Part shown: one piece after another, positions 35,279 to 44,647 of the stretch
Layout: each line of letters starts with the position of its first letter
How positions within the stretch are numbered: the first letter of the stretch is position 1
NCBI RefSeq assembly: GCF_009601055.1
Contig: NZ_WITI01000005.1
Span: 1 to 64,000 of the forward strand
Length of the DNA: 64,000 bases
Reading direction: 5' to 3'
From: Lactococcus sp. dk101
GTDB taxonomy: Bacteria > Bacillota > Bacilli > Lactobacillales > Streptococcaceae
Notes under the pieces: generated by a model
What the model saw: only the letters and a program-made list of their open reading frames with translations
Databases searched by the model: none
Told to the model about the DNA's origin: nothing
Made by a program: the position numbers and the translations under genes

Positions 35279-36280
35279 ATGAAAAAGATTATACCGTTAA
35301 CAATGATTGGATTGTCAGCACTGACATTATCTGCCTGCTCAAAGAAAGATGACGCTGCGGCAAAGAAAGCTTATATTAACAGTATTGTCGAAGTAAGTAA
35401 GGATGATTACAATCAACAGGAAGTAAAACTTAAGGTTGACAAACTTGAGGTCAGCTCTGACGATAAATCGGATGCTAGCATTGCTAAAATGTTCAAAGAT
35501 AGTGAAATGAACATTACCATGAATACAAACTATGAAAGTCGCGTCCTTGATTTTGATGGCTCTATCAAAGTAAGCGGACAAAAATATGGGCTCAATATGT
35601 TGATGAGTGACAAAGGCTTTTATTTGAACAGTGATGACTTGAAGAGCATTTACAAAGTCGCAAAACCACTCGTTAATGATAAAGTTGGCGATTACAGCAG
35701 TATTTTTGACAGTATGGTTGACGGCATCGACAAACCTTACTTGATGATGGATAAAGCAAGTATCAACAGCTACTCTGATGAGGCTGACAGTGATGAAAGC
35801 TGGTCTGAAACCATCGATGATATTTTCAAATCTCAAGAACTTTCAAAATCAGACATTGAAAAAGAGTATAAGGATGTAGATAACTCTGCCTTTACTCAAA
35901 AAGGGAATGAAGTAACATTTAAGATTTCTGAAAAAGATGTCACTTTTGATGCCTTGCTTAAAAAATTGCCTGGTGCAACTGCTGAACTTTCAAAGACACA
36001 GTTGAAAGACTTGATGAGCCAGATGAAAGATTATAAAGTTGAACAAATGGAATTTGTCTCAACGAAAAATATCAAGACCCAAGAAACAAAATCAACAATC
36101 ACAGCTAAAATTACTGATGATGACAAAAACAGCATTGATTTGAAACTTTCAACGGATGCCAAAGCTTCAAAAGCAAGTAAAAAAGCAACTGAACCTGCTA
36201 CCTCAAAAACAATGACACTCGAAGATTTACAAAACAAAGTTATTGAAAGCTTAACCGCTTCAACGGAACAAGCCAGCTAA
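35279..36280 (+). CDS. Secreted lipoprotein of unknown function
   Basis: A 333-residue lipoprotein. The signal peptide ends in the lipobox LSAC at about residue 20. The mature part is highly charged, rich in Lys, Asp and Ser, with alternating strands (ITMNTNYESRVLDFDGSI) like the lipid- or peptide-binding half-barrels of DUF6612/LppX-type proteins; this is tentative. GAAGGAG fixes the ATG at 35279 rather than the TTG five codons earlier. Two GTCAGNNCTGAC palindromes are inside: one within the signal peptide (S-A-L-T) and one at 35450 (V-S-S-D). Confidence 0.78.
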   Translation: MKKIIPLTMIGLSALTLSACSKKDDAAAKKAYINSIVEVSKDDYNQQEVKLKVDKLEVSSDDKSDASIAKMFKDSEMNITMNTNYESRVLDFDGSIKVSGQKYGLNMLMSDKGFYLNSDDLKSIYKVAKPLVNDKVGDYSSIFDSMVDGIDKPYLMMDKASINSYSDEADSDESWSETIDDIFKSQELSKSDIEKEYKDVDNSAFTQKGNEVTFKISEKDVTFDALLKKLPGATAELSKTQLKDLMSQMKDYKVEQMEFVSTKNIKTQETKSTITAKITDDDKNSIDLKLSTDAKASKASKKATEPATSKTMTLEDLQNKVIESLTASTEQAS

Positions 36281-36282
36281 TC

Positions 36283-36314
36283 AAAAAAGCCACAAGATAA
36301 CTTGTGGTTTTTTT
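36283..36314 (+). terminator. Terminator of the lipoprotein gene
   Basis: AAGCCACAAG and CTTGTGGTTT arms around ATAA, followed by T7. Confidence 0.85.
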
Positions 36315-36355
36315 GCGCAGACAGCGAACTCTGACTCAACTATATTTAGATTAGC

Positions 36356-36602
36356 TCAACTAAAATTTGTAATCGTCGTGAGATCGTAAAGTGTCGTCGA
36401 TTGTTGACCTCCAGGCCCGCCTGAACTTTGAGTGCTACTTGCGGAAGTACTTGAAGTGCTTGAGCTTGTCGTTTTGGCACTACTTGATGCTGTTGGTGCA
36501 CCTGATGGGGCTGAACCTGTTGGAGCCGTCCCTGTCATTCCTGTTGGGGCAGTGCCTGTTGGAGCTGTTTCTGTCATTTCTGATGGCGCTGTTCCTGTTG
36601 GG
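36356..36602 (-). pseudogene. Displaced C-terminal tail of the GT39 protein
   Basis: This frame carries TAPTG/TAPSG repeats, a Ser-rich stretch and the ending GGPGGQQSTTLYDLTTI, which looks like the natural C-terminus of the upstream glycosyltransferase. It is out of frame by one base with that gene. The shift can be placed at 36600-36602, where the plus strand has GGG but the neighbouring repeat units have GGGG. Restoring one base joins SASSTA to PTGTAPSEM without a stop codon. Confidence 0.65.
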
Positions 36603-38790
36603 CTGTACTTGACGCACTTGTGGTCTTGCTGCTTGTCGATAACGCGGAGGTGCTAGAAACCGAGGTTACTTTTTTCGCGTTAGCTTCAATCCAAGATTCT
36701 ATGGCCGAGATTTGGCTTGAGCTTCCGCCACCAGCTCCCATGCCTCCACCAGCAAGGAAGTATTTTACCTTTCCTTCTTTGACTAAAGTTTTGAATTTAG
36801 CCAATGTGATAGATGGGTCAGAGCCTGAAAATCCTCCCAGCGTCATTACTGCTTTGCCGGATTGGATGATATAAGGCTCTGAGGTTCCAGCACTCACTGT
36901 TGCAAACAAATAAGTTGCCGAACCTTGATGGGCTTCCGTATATTTCAAGACATTGGTGTCAAGATTTGACCCCATTCCGCCGCTTGCACCTTGGCCGCCG
37001 GACTGATAAAGACTTGGCCCAACTGTTGGTGTTTCAGCAGATTCGCTTGACAATGTAGGAGTCAATGCCCACCAGAATGTAAAGATAGATAGAACGGCAA
37101 TACTTGCTGCAGCACGCGCCTTGAGTCCATGCTTACTTGGAATAAGCCAAGCAAGTGCAATAGCAATCGCCAGAACACCGACGACAAGCGTTGGTATCTT
37201 ATAAGTTGAATAAGTAAAGCTAGCTTGCACGCCGTATGTTGCAAGGACAAGCAAGGCGCCAACGATATTTGCCCAATTTAATTTTGCCTTACTGGCTTTT
37301 GCAGAGCGCACTAATTCGACAATGGCAATTCCTGTTAATGCTGCGATAGGCGCACCCATCATGTCCAAATAATAACTATGGAAGAAACCTGCAACACTGA
37401 AGAATCCTCCAACAGGAATTAACCAACCTGCCCAAAGCAATGTTTCTTTCTGTTTATCTGTCAGCTCGTACCATTTTGATTTGCGTTTACGTGTTGCAAA
37501 GAAACCGATAAAGAGTCCAAAGAGAGCGGTTGGAAGGAACCAGCTTGACGTTGGGCCAAGTTCTGCATTGAACAGACGGAACAAGCCGACACCACCGTTA
37601 TTAAATAAGCCACCACCTGCAGAATTTCCGCCGGAGCCGCTTGGGCCACCTTGATTAAATTGGCTAGATTGATTACTTTCGAGTGCTGAAGCAAGTTGAC
37701 TTGTTGTGATACCTGCCTTACTGAGTAGACTTGTCAGTTGCGTTTTCTGTGTGCTTGTCAAACTTTCAAGACTTGTCAGTTCTGAGCTAGTCAATTTTTT
37801 GCTGGCTTGAGTCAAAAGACTGCCACTCAGACCGGTCATACTGCCAGAACTTGTCGGTGCCGTTGAAGATTTACTCATTGATGTTGTGTTTGACGTTAAA
37901 CTGCCACTTGGCATACCGCTTGGTTTAGTTGAACTAGAACCACTCGGCGCACTTGAACTACTTCCTGAGCCACTTGACATTCCAAGTAAACGCTCGACAC
38001 CATTGTAACCAAATGATAAGGAAATTTCGCTATCATCCGAAGTTGACCCCACCCAAGGACGTTGACTTTGCGGAATGGCATCCACCACCACCGAATAAGT
38101 CAAGCTGGTCACACCCAAAATGGCAAGTGCAGCAAAGAAATTAACCAGCAATTTCTTCCAAGGGAGTTTAATAGCAATGAAGTAATAAAGGAACATGCCA
38201 GGTACAACCATCCAAGCTTCCATCATTTTTACATTGTAAGCAACACCAATGGTTGCCATCGCAATAAAGACATAACGAATTTCTTGTTTTTTGCCTGCCT
38301 TAAGCATGAAATAATAGGCAAAGACACACAAGAAAACCAGCGTTGCATCCATATTATCAACCCGATTGTCAGCGACTGCCATTGGAACAATCGTCATCAC
38401 AAGGGCAGAAATGCGTGCTGCCCATGCTCCCCAACGAGGTTTGATCATAAGATAAATCAAATAACAGGTTGCCACACCAAATAAAGCAGAGGGTAAGGTA
38501 ACGGTCAGTGCATTAACACCAAAGATACGCCCGAGTAGCTCTGGTATCCAGAGGGCAACCGGTGGTTTATCCACCGTAATATAGTTTGCGGGGTCTATTG
38601 AGCCAAAGAAAAATGCTTTCCAGCTAAGTGTCCCTGATTTAATGGCTGCTGTATAAAAGGCATCCGCTGTGCCTGCATTCCAAAGATTCCAGATGTTCAG
38701 AAAGCCAGCGAGGAACAAGATGCTAACTAACCAATAATCCAGCCGCTTATACCAAGACAAATTGTCCTGATGTCTGTGCTGTTGTTTCAT
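36574..38790 (-). CDS. GT39/ArnT-like membrane glycosyltransferase, 3'-frameshifted
   Basis: About 738 residues from the ATG at 38790 (AAAGGCGA in front). It has ten or more membrane segments in the N-terminal two thirds. The acidic motif and catalytic region of GT39/PMT-type transferases are visible (YITVDKPPVALWIPELLGRIFG and VADNRVDNMDATLVF). Such enzymes move a sugar from a polyprenyl-phosphate donor to a cell-envelope acceptor. An extracytoplasmic low-complexity Ser/Gly/Thr insert spans about residues 290-430. The frame ends prematurely in a repeat region; the original C-terminus is in the adjoining frame. Confidence 0.8.
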   Translation of the reverse strand: MKQQHRHQDNLSWYKRLDYWLVSILFLAGFLNIWNLWNAGTADAFYTAAIKSGTLSWKAFFFGSIDPANYITVDKPPVALWIPELLGRIFGVNALTVTLPSALFGVATCYLIYLMIKPRWGAWAARISALVMTIVPMAVADNRVDNMDATLVFLCVFAYYFMLKAGKKQEIRYVFIAMATIGVAYNVKMMEAWMVVPGMFLYYFIAIKLPWKKLLVNFFAALAILGVTSLTYSVVVDAIPQSQRPWVGSTSDDSEISLSFGYNGVERLLGMSSGSGSSSSAPSGSSSTKPSGMPSGSLTSNTTSMSKSSTAPTSSGSMTGLSGSLLTQASKKLTSSELTSLESLTSTQKTQLTSLLSKAGITTSQLASALESNQSSQFNQGGPSGSGGNSAGGGLFNNGGVGLFRLFNAELGPTSSWFLPTALFGLFIGFFATRKRKSKWYELTDKQKETLLWAGWLIPVGGFFSVAGFFHSYYLDMMGAPIAALTGIAIVELVRSAKASKAKLNWANIVGALLVLATYGVQASFTYSTYKIPTLVVGVLAIAIALAWLIPSKHGLKARAAASIAVLSIFTFWWALTPTLSSESAETPTVGPSLYQSGGQGASGGMGSNLDTNVLKYTEAHQGSATYLFATVSAGTSEPYIIQSGKAVMTLGGFSGSDPSITLAKFKTLVKEGKVKYFLAGGGMGAGGGSSSQISAIESWIEANAKKVTSVSSTSALSTSSKTTSASSTAQQEQRHQK

Positions 38791-38934
38791 AATAAGTTCG
38801 CCTTTCGATTTGAATAAACTTATTCTAAAACTTACACGATAAAACAAGCTTAACCGCGTAATAAATAGAACTTAAATGTTTAAACAATTCAAATAGATCT
38901 TTTGATTTTCTTTCTAACGAAAAAACAACAAAAA

Positions 38935-38960
38935 AAATCACAAGCTGCACTTGTGATTTC
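38935..38960 (-). terminator. Terminator of uppP
   Basis: AAATCACAAG and CTTGTGATTT arms around TGCA, followed by T8 on the minus strand. Confidence 0.85.
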
Positions 38961-38967
38961 TATATTA

Positions 38968-39801
38968 TCAAGAGAAAATGGCACGAAAGCCTGCATAAAT
39001 CAATAAAACGACACCGAGAACAATTCGATATTTACCAAAGAAAGTGAAATCGTGTTTTTTAACATAGCCCATCAGCCATCTGATTGCAAGCATTGATACG
39101 CCAAAAGCAACCAAACAAGCAACAAGTAAAATTCCAATTTGATTTAAACTGATGCTATTGTGAGCAAAGAATTTCACCATCTTCAAAAGGGACGCGCCAA
39201 ACATGATTGGAATTCCCAAGAAAAATGTAAATTCTGCTGCAACACTACGGCTAACGCCTAAAAGCAAGCCTCCAATGATTGTAGCACCTGAACGAGATGT
39301 TCCTGGCAGCAATGACAAGATTTGGAAAACACCAATCAAGAAAGCCGTTCGGTAGGGCAGGCGATCAATGTCTGTCACCGTAAATTCGTGTTTTGGTACC
39401 CATTTTTTTTCGACATAAATAAAGATAAAACCATATAAAATCAGCATCAAAGCGACAAAGACAAAGTTATAAAAGTGTGCATTGAGCCAGTTGTCCAAAG
39501 CCAGACCTATAATCGCTGCTGGAATACAAGCAATGATAATTTTTGCCCAAAGACGCCACGTATATTTTACTTCACGTTCTGATTTTGTTTTTTCAAAGGG
39601 ATTGAGCTTGTGGAAGTACAAGACCAAAACGGATAAAATCGCACCAAGTTGGATTACGACGTCAAACATTTCTTTGAATGCGGCAGATTGATTGAGTTTG
39701 ATGAATTCGTCAGCAATGATCAAATGCCCTGTAGATGAAATGGGCAACCACTCCGTGATCCCTTCAATAATTCCGAGAATAATCGCACGAATATAGTCCA
39801 T
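38968..39801 (-). CDS. uppP: Undecaprenyl-diphosphatase
   Basis: A 277-residue polytopic membrane enzyme that recycles the lipid carrier for peptidoglycan synthesis and confers bacitracin tolerance. The active-site regions are [15 protein letters not shown] near residues 14-28 and [15 protein letters not shown] near residue 165. The GGAGAAAAC ribosome binding site supports the start. It has its own promoter and a leader with a CACGAT/ATCGTG hairpin. Confidence 0.96.
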   Translation of the reverse strand: MDYIRAIILGIIEGITEWLPISSTGHLIIADEFIKLNQSAAFKEMFDVVIQLGAILSVLVLYFHKLNPFEKTKSEREVKYTWRLWAKIIIACIPAAIIGLALDNWLNAHFYNFVFVALMLILYGFIFIYVEKKWVPKHEFTVTDIDRLPYRTAFLIGVFQILSLLPGTSRSGATIIGGLLLGVSRSVAAEFTFFLGIPIMFGASLLKMVKFFAHNSISLNQIGILLVACLVAFGVSMLAIRWLMGYVKKHDFTFFGKYRIVLGVVLLIYAGFRAIFS

Positions 39802-39963
39802 GTTTTCTCCATTTTCTATTTTTTATAAAATAAATTTCGTTTTAACACATTCCACGATGCACCACTTTTTAGATAAGGTATCGTGAAACATACCTATTAT
39901 AGCACAAATAATTCTGTCAACTCTGACAATTTCTTTAAAAATAGATTGCATGATTATTCATGC

Positions 39964-39992
39964 TTGACAAGTTATCTAAATTGTTTTAAGAT
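39964..39992 (+). promoter_or_regulatory. Promoter of the lysine riboswitch-lysP unit
   Basis: TTGACA at 39964-39969, 17 bp, TAAGAT at 39987-39992. Confidence 0.75.
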
Positions 39993-40006
39993 GTACCTTA
40001 TACACA

Positions 40007-40190
40007 TCGATAGAGGTTGCGACCAATATGAACTTACGTTGAGCTAAAAGCAAGCATTGACACGTAAGCCGGAGCGGTTGCCGAAAGGTTAATGTTGGCT
40101 TTAAACATTGACTTTGGGACAGCTCGAAATACGGGCTGGACTGTCGCGAATATATCGCGGGGGGCTATTCGTATTATAAAAATTCTATTT
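40007..40190 (+). promoter_or_regulatory. Lysine riboswitch (L box)
   Basis: Conserved L-box blocks appear in order: AGAGGTTGCGA, AAGTA-like AAGCAAG, GGAGCGGTTGCCGAAAGG, GACTTTGGGACAGCTCG and GGGCTGGACTGTCGC. They lie between a consensus promoter and a terminator, directly upstream of a LysP-type permease. Lysine binding is expected to favour the terminator and reduce lysine import. Confidence 0.85.
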
Positions 40191-40201
40191 TTTATACGTT
40201 T

Positions 40202-40236
40202 AGCAATCTTCTGTTTAGTAGATTGCTTTTTTATTT
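40202..40236 (+). terminator. Riboswitch terminator before lysP
   Basis: AGCAATCT and AGATTGCT arms, followed by a T-rich run. It is the expression platform of the L box. Confidence 0.8.
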
Positions 40237-40275
40237 TTTATTGATGTAGAAATTTTTTATTTAAGGGAGAGAATA

Positions 40276-41724
40276 ATGGAAAATTCTCAACAAGAACACA
40301 CACAAGTCAATCGTGGCTTGAAAAAAAGGCATTTAGAAATGATTGCCCTCGGTGGAACAATCGGAACTGGCTTGTTTGTCGCTTCTGGTGCTACCATTTC
40401 ACAAGCAGGGCCTCTTGGCGCTCTTGTTGCCTATGCGGCAATCGGACTGATGGTCTTCTTCCTGATGACTTCACTTGGTGAAATGGCATCTTATTTGCCA
40501 ATTTCTGGCTCTTTTGCTTCATTTGCTGACCGTTATGTTGATAAAGCATTTGGATTTGCAATGGGCTGGAACTACTGGTTTAATTCAGCCATTACCTTTG
40601 CTGTTGAAATGGCAACCGTTGGCGTTGTCATGCAATTTTGGCTTCCTAATGTTCCAACATGGATTTGGTCAGCCATTACTTTAGTTTTGATTTTGCTTGT
40701 CAACTTAACTTCTGCTCGTGCTTATGGCGAGACTGAATTTTGGATGGCAACCATCAAAGTCATTGCCGTCATCGCCTTTATCGCGATTGGACTTCTGTCC
40801 ATCTTTGGTGCTTTCTCAATTCACACGGATGTCGTGCATAATCTGACTGCTGGTGGACAATCTGGCTTCGTTGGTGGATTTGGTGGAATGGTTGCCGTCT
40901 TTATGGTTGCTGGTTTCTCTTTCCAAGGAACAGAAATTGTCGGTATTGCAGCTGGTGAATCTGAAAATCCTGAAAAAGCAGTTCCTGCAGCGATTAAAAC
41001 GACTTTCTGGCGTATCTTGCTCTTTTACTTTGTATCTATCTTTATCATTGGCGCATTGATTTACTATAAAGATCCTAACTTGCTTCGTTCTGCAAACACC
41101 GGCGATATCACTGTTTCTCCATTTACGCTTGTATTTGAACGTGCTGGACTTGCAGCAGCTGCTGCTGTTATGAACGCTGTTATCTTGACTTCTGTTATTT
41201 CAGCTGGTAATTCATGGCTTTATGCTGGTTCTCGTATGCTTTTCGGAATGGCACAAGAAGGACACGCTCCTAAGATTTTTGCCAAAACAAACAAACGCAA
41301 TGGTATCCCACTTTATGCTGTACTTCTTACAGTAGCCATCGGTTTATTAACCTTCTTGACAAGTATTTTTGGTCCTCAAATGTACATTTACCTCGTTGCA
41401 GCATCTGGTTTGTCTGGTTTCCTCGCTTGGATTGGGATTGCCATTTGTCACTATCGTTTCCGTCGTGCTTTCATCAAGCAAGGACACAAACTTTCTGAAC
41501 TTGGTTATCATGCAAAATGGTTCCCTGTAGGGCCAGTCTTGGCACTTGTTTTGTGTGTTGTCATTGTTATCGGCCAAATCACAACAACAAGCAACTTACA
41601 ATCTGTTATTACAACTTATTTGGCATTGCCACTTTTCTTAATCTTGTATCTCGGCTACAAATTTACCAAGAAAACGAAACTTATTCCACTTGATGAAGTG
41701 AATTTGGATCGAAATTATAAATAA
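40276..41724 (+). CDS. lysP: Lysine-specific permease (APC family)
   Basis: A 482-residue amino acid permease with twelve membrane segments. LKKRHLEMIALGGTIGTGLFV at the N-terminus, SFQGTEIVGIAAGESENPEK in the middle and NAVILTSVISAGNSW are the AAT/LysP subgroup signatures. It imports lysine; the upstream lysine riboswitch strongly supports that substrate. A GGGAGAG ribosome binding site precedes the ATG. Confidence 0.93.
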   Translation: MENSQQEHTQVNRGLKKRHLEMIALGGTIGTGLFVASGATISQAGPLGALVAYAAIGLMVFFLMTSLGEMASYLPISGSFASFADRYVDKAFGFAMGWNYWFNSAITFAVEMATVGVVMQFWLPNVPTWIWSAITLVLILLVNLTSARAYGETEFWMATIKVIAVIAFIAIGLLSIFGAFSIHTDVVHNLTAGGQSGFVGGFGGMVAVFMVAGFSFQGTEIVGIAAGESENPEKAVPAAIKTTFWRILLFYFVSIFIIGALIYYKDPNLLRSANTGDITVSPFTLVFERAGLAAAAAVMNAVILTSVISAGNSWLYAGSRMLFGMAQEGHAPKIFAKTNKRNGIPLYAVLLTVAIGLLTFLTSIFGPQMYIYLVAASGLSGFLAWIGIAICHYRFRRAFIKQGHKLSELGYHAKWFPVGPVLALVLCVVIVIGQITTTSNLQSVITTYLALPLFLILYLGYKFTKKTKLIPLDEVNLDRNYK

Positions 41725-41725
41725 A

Positions 41726-41752
41726 AAAAGCTGCTCATTGAGCAGTTTTTTT
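41726..41752. terminator. Terminator of lysP, bidirectional
   Basis: AAAGCTGCTC and GAGCAGTTTT arms around ATT, flanked by A and T runs. The convergent gene at 41751 ends inside it. Confidence 0.85.
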
Positions 41753-42143
41753 ATTGAAAAGTTAGTTCTCTTTTGGCTTTCTTTTCTGAGTAAATTTCCA
41801 ACATTCCTAGAGGAGATTGAACAAGATAATCGCCAATTTTCCCAAATACTGGAACCCTCGGCTGATTGACTACCAAATAAATATTTTCTGGAAATGCATT
41901 TGAAAAGGAACCTATGTCAGCATAAAGGAGCAACCAGCTCAATGCTGCTTCCGTCGGATTAGCAACTTTTCCCTTCATACCTTGCACTTTTAATTTTGCT
42001 TTGTCTTGGGCATCCATGACGAGTTTGCCACTCCAAGCCAGTTGATGCATTTGAAATGCTTCAAGAAGCCAGTCCTCATTTTCTGGTTTATCCATCGAAA
42101 TCTGCCAAACGTTGACCTTATCATTTCCTAATTTTGCTCTCAT
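41751..42143 (-). CDS. Unknown 130-residue protein
   Basis: I do not recognise this protein. It is soluble, with no signal peptide. It contains AFQMHQLAWSGKLVMDA and PTEAALSWLLLYADIGSFS. AAGGGGAAAA precedes the ATG and a TATAAT box lies about 35 bp upstream, next to a GTCAGTCCTGAC palindrome (42193-42204). It follows dnaX on the same strand but has its own promoter, because a dnaX terminator intervenes. Confidence 0.65.
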   Translation of the reverse strand: MRAKLGNDKVNVWQISMDKPENEDWLLEAFQMHQLAWSGKLVMDAQDKAKLKVQGMKGKVANPTEAALSWLLLYADIGSFSNAFPENIYLVVNQPRVPVFGKIGDYLVQSPLGMLEIYSEKKAKRELTFQ

Positions 42144-42221
42144 TTTTCCCCTTTCTAATTGCTTTTGCTTAAGTTCATTATACCCCTTTTCTGTCAGTCC
42201 TGACAGCTTTTCTCAAAATAA

Positions 42222-42246
42222 AAAAAGCATCGCATCGATGCTTTTA
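42222..42246 (-). terminator. Terminator of dnaX
   Basis: AAAAGCATC and GATGCTTTT arms around GCATC or its complement, with a T run on the minus strand. Confidence 0.8.
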
Positions 42247-43902
42247 ATCTTGTATTTCTTTCACTTTGTCGCCAAACAGTTCTTTCGCACGCGCTAAGCT
42301 TTCATTTTCAACTTTTTCAGGTTCTGCTTCAACTTGATTTTTCTTGGCCTTATATTCTGCAGCGTATTCGCTACGAATTTCTTTCCAATCTGTTTCAGCT
42401 AAAGCAATAATTTCTGGTGAAAACCCTGCTATCGAACTGAGCAAATTGCCACATGTTAGCTGTAAATCAGCGTTTTCCGTGACCCGTTTTGCTAGATTGA
42501 CATGAGGGAAAGTGACCACCAAATAATTTGCACCTGCTGCGGCAGGTTTCGTGTTGTTGAGCAAGGCTTTTTCGGCAGGCATACTAATGCTGGCAACCAA
42601 TTCTGGCCACGCTTCTGTAGCTGCATTGAGCGCTTCTCGCGTCGCTTCTCCTAAAGCCTTATAAATCAATTCGCGATTGATTGGACGTGCCTTTTCAGTC
42701 GCTTTTGGCGCTTGTTCTGCTTTCGGACTTTCTGTCAGTCCTGACAGACTTGCTCCGTTAGCGAGTTGCCCTTTCAAAGCCGTCATTTCTGTACTCAAAG
42801 CTTGGTATTTCTGCGTTAATTGAGCCAGTTCCTGAGATAAAGCTTGAACAGCTGTATCGTCAACGCTGACAGACGCTGAAAATTTACCAACTTCTGCCAA
42901 ACGCATGGTCATCACGTCTGCTGCAATCTTAGTTTGCGTTGTTTCTTTGATGTTTTTCAAAGAATCAATCGCAATATCAATCCAAGCAAAAATTTGTGTG
43001 CGGTCTCCTTCGACAGCTTTCAATAACATGTCTCGGAAATAAGCCAGCAAATCTTCTGTGAAGCGCAGCATATTTTTCCCCTCGAGGAAAATATTATCCA
43101 AAGCGGTCAGCGCTGACGCTTCATCGTTTTCACTCAGGGCATTGACATAAGAAACCAAGGCTTCATTGGCAATCGATCCAGTCACTAACAGCGCATCTTT
43201 TTCCTGCAAATCCCCTTTAGAAAAGGACAAAGCTTGGTCAAGCAAAGACAAGGCATCACGCATACCACCTTCGGCTGATTTGGCAATAACATCTAAAGCT
43301 GATGCTTCGAATTCAATGTTTTCATCTGCCAAAACGGTTGCCAAATGACCTTTAATATCAGCTGTTGTGATTGATTTGAAGGCAAAACGTTGCACACGAG
43401 AAATGATTGTGGCTGGAATTTTTTGTAATTCAGTCGTTGCCAAAACAAAGACGACATTTTCAGTTGGTTCCTCAAGTGTTTTCAGAAGTGCATTAAAAGC
43501 ACCTGTCGAGAGCATGTGAACCTCGTCAATGATATAGACTTTATAAGTGGCATGCGTCGCAGCATAAGTTGATTTATCCCTGATTTCACGAATTTCATCA
43601 ACACCGTTATTACTTGCCGCATCGAGTTCGATGACATCCTCAAGCGTTCCCTTTGTGATTGAATCACAAATAAAACAGTTGTTACAAGGTTCGCCGTCAA
43701 CTTGATTGGGGCAGTTGATTGCTTTCGCAAAAATTTTCGCAGCTGACGTTTTTCCCGTTCCACGAGGGCCACTGAAAAGATAGGCATGTGAAATCTGATG
43801 GTTAACAATCGCATTTTTAAGCGTCGTCGCTACAACCTCTTGCCCGACCATCTCGTCAAACCTCTGGCTGCGGTATTTTCTATATAATGCTTGGTATGAC
43901 AT
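42244..43902 (-). CDS. dnaX: DNA polymerase III subunit gamma/tau
   Basis: A 552-residue clamp-loader ATPase. The P-loop is SGPRGTGKTSAAKIFA near residue 45, the zinc module has four Cys in CPNQVDGEPCNNCFIC, the Walker B is YIIDEVHMLS and the sensor/Arg-finger region ATIISRVQRF. Domain III and a tau-like C-terminal region follow. GAAAGG serves the ATG. Two GTCAGNNCTGAC palindromes sit in the low-conservation region: 42734 (S-G-L-T) and 43106 (S-A-L-T). Confidence 0.95.
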   Translation of the reverse strand: MSYQALYRKYRSQRFDEMVGQEVVATTLKNAIVNHQISHAYLFSGPRGTGKTSAAKIFAKAINCPNQVDGEPCNNCFICDSITKGTLEDVIELDAASNNGVDEIREIRDKSTYAATHATYKVYIIDEVHMLSTGAFNALLKTLEEPTENVVFVLATTELQKIPATIISRVQRFAFKSITTADIKGHLATVLADENIEFEASALDVIAKSAEGGMRDALSLLDQALSFSKGDLQEKDALLVTGSIANEALVSYVNALSENDEASALTALDNIFLEGKNMLRFTEDLLAYFRDMLLKAVEGDRTQIFAWIDIAIDSLKNIKETTQTKIAADVMTMRLAEVGKFSASVSVDDTAVQALSQELAQLTQKYQALSTEMTALKGQLANGASLSGLTESPKAEQAPKATEKARPINRELIYKALGEATREALNAATEAWPELVASISMPAEKALLNNTKPAAAGANYLVVTFPHVNLAKRVTENADLQLTCGNLLSSIAGFSPEIIALAETDWKEIRSEYAAEYKAKKNQVEAEPEKVENESLARAKELFGDKVKEIQD

Positions 43903-43954
43903 GAATGCCTTTCTGTTTTTATGTGTTTATTATGATACTTAATACTGTTTCATT

Positions 43955-44632
43955 TTAGATGAATTCTTGCTCAGAAATGCCGCCGACATCGTAACCGTCA
44001 ACGCCACCGATATAATGATAATCTTCTAAGATTTCTGTTAAACTATCACGCGATTGAATCAATTCGTCGATATCATCAGAATGGTACAAGTTCAAACCAT
44101 TGCGAAGCGCCAAAAGACGGGCTCTGTCAATGCTCGCCTCATCTGCATCTGCTGCTGAGAAGAAAATTTTTCGTGCTTTTTCATCAAAAATCAGCCATGC
44201 GACTGCCAAATCCCACGCAGGGTCAGCAATAACTGCTTTGTCAGTGCTGACAATATTGGCTAATTTTCCATCAGTAGTGACTAAAATGTTTTTTGGCAAA
44301 AATGAGCCATGAACCCAGACTTTGTCAGCTGTCCAAGGCTTTTTAGCTGCCTTGTCAAACTTTTCATGTAAAAATTCTGCAGGAACGAGCTTTTCGTTTT
44401 TTAAGAGTAAATCATCAAATTCAGCTTCGAAAAGCAACAAATCGCTTCCGATAAATCCATTGTCAACGTTGGGCAATGGCGCATCCGTCGTATCAAGTTT
44501 ATGAAGTGCCGCAAGGAAACTTCCTAACTCTTGTGCAAATTTTTTTGCATCTTTCATATTTCCGGGGTTGACTGCTTGACCAGTTGCATTTTTAAAACGG
44601 TTTTCAATAAATTCATGAATAGATTTTGACAT
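43955..44632 (-). CDS. APH-like phosphotransferase fold protein, probably inactive
   Basis: About 225 residues. The C-lobe resembles aminoglycoside/choline phosphotransferases: WVHGSFLPKNILVT fits the catalytic loop H-G-D-x-x-x-x-N and AVIADPAWDLAVAWLIFD fits the D-x-x-x-x-x-x-x-x-D region. The catalytic Asp of HGD is Ser here. The N-lobe is short. It may be a regulatory or decayed homologue. The ATG at 44632 is chosen because GGAG lies in the codons just before it. A GTCAGTGCTGAC palindrome encodes V-S-T-D in the active-site region. Confidence 0.65.
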   Translation of the reverse strand: MSKSIHEFIENRFKNATGQAVNPGNMKDAKKFAQELGSFLAALHKLDTTDAPLPNVDNGFIGSDLLLFEAEFDDLLLKNEKLVPAEFLHEKFDKAAKKPWTADKVWVHGSFLPKNILVTTDGKLANIVSTDKAVIADPAWDLAVAWLIFDEKARKIFFSAADADEASIDRARLLALRNGLNLYHSDDIDELIQSRDSLTEILEDYHYIGGVDGYDVGGISEQEFI

Positions 44633-44647
44633 CTTTTTCTCCAATTT

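Noticed and set aside
37773-37800. GTCAGTTCTGAG in the GT39 gene as a palindrome copy
   Set aside because: Last base differs and the region is Ser/Leu repeat sequence where similar words arise by repetition.
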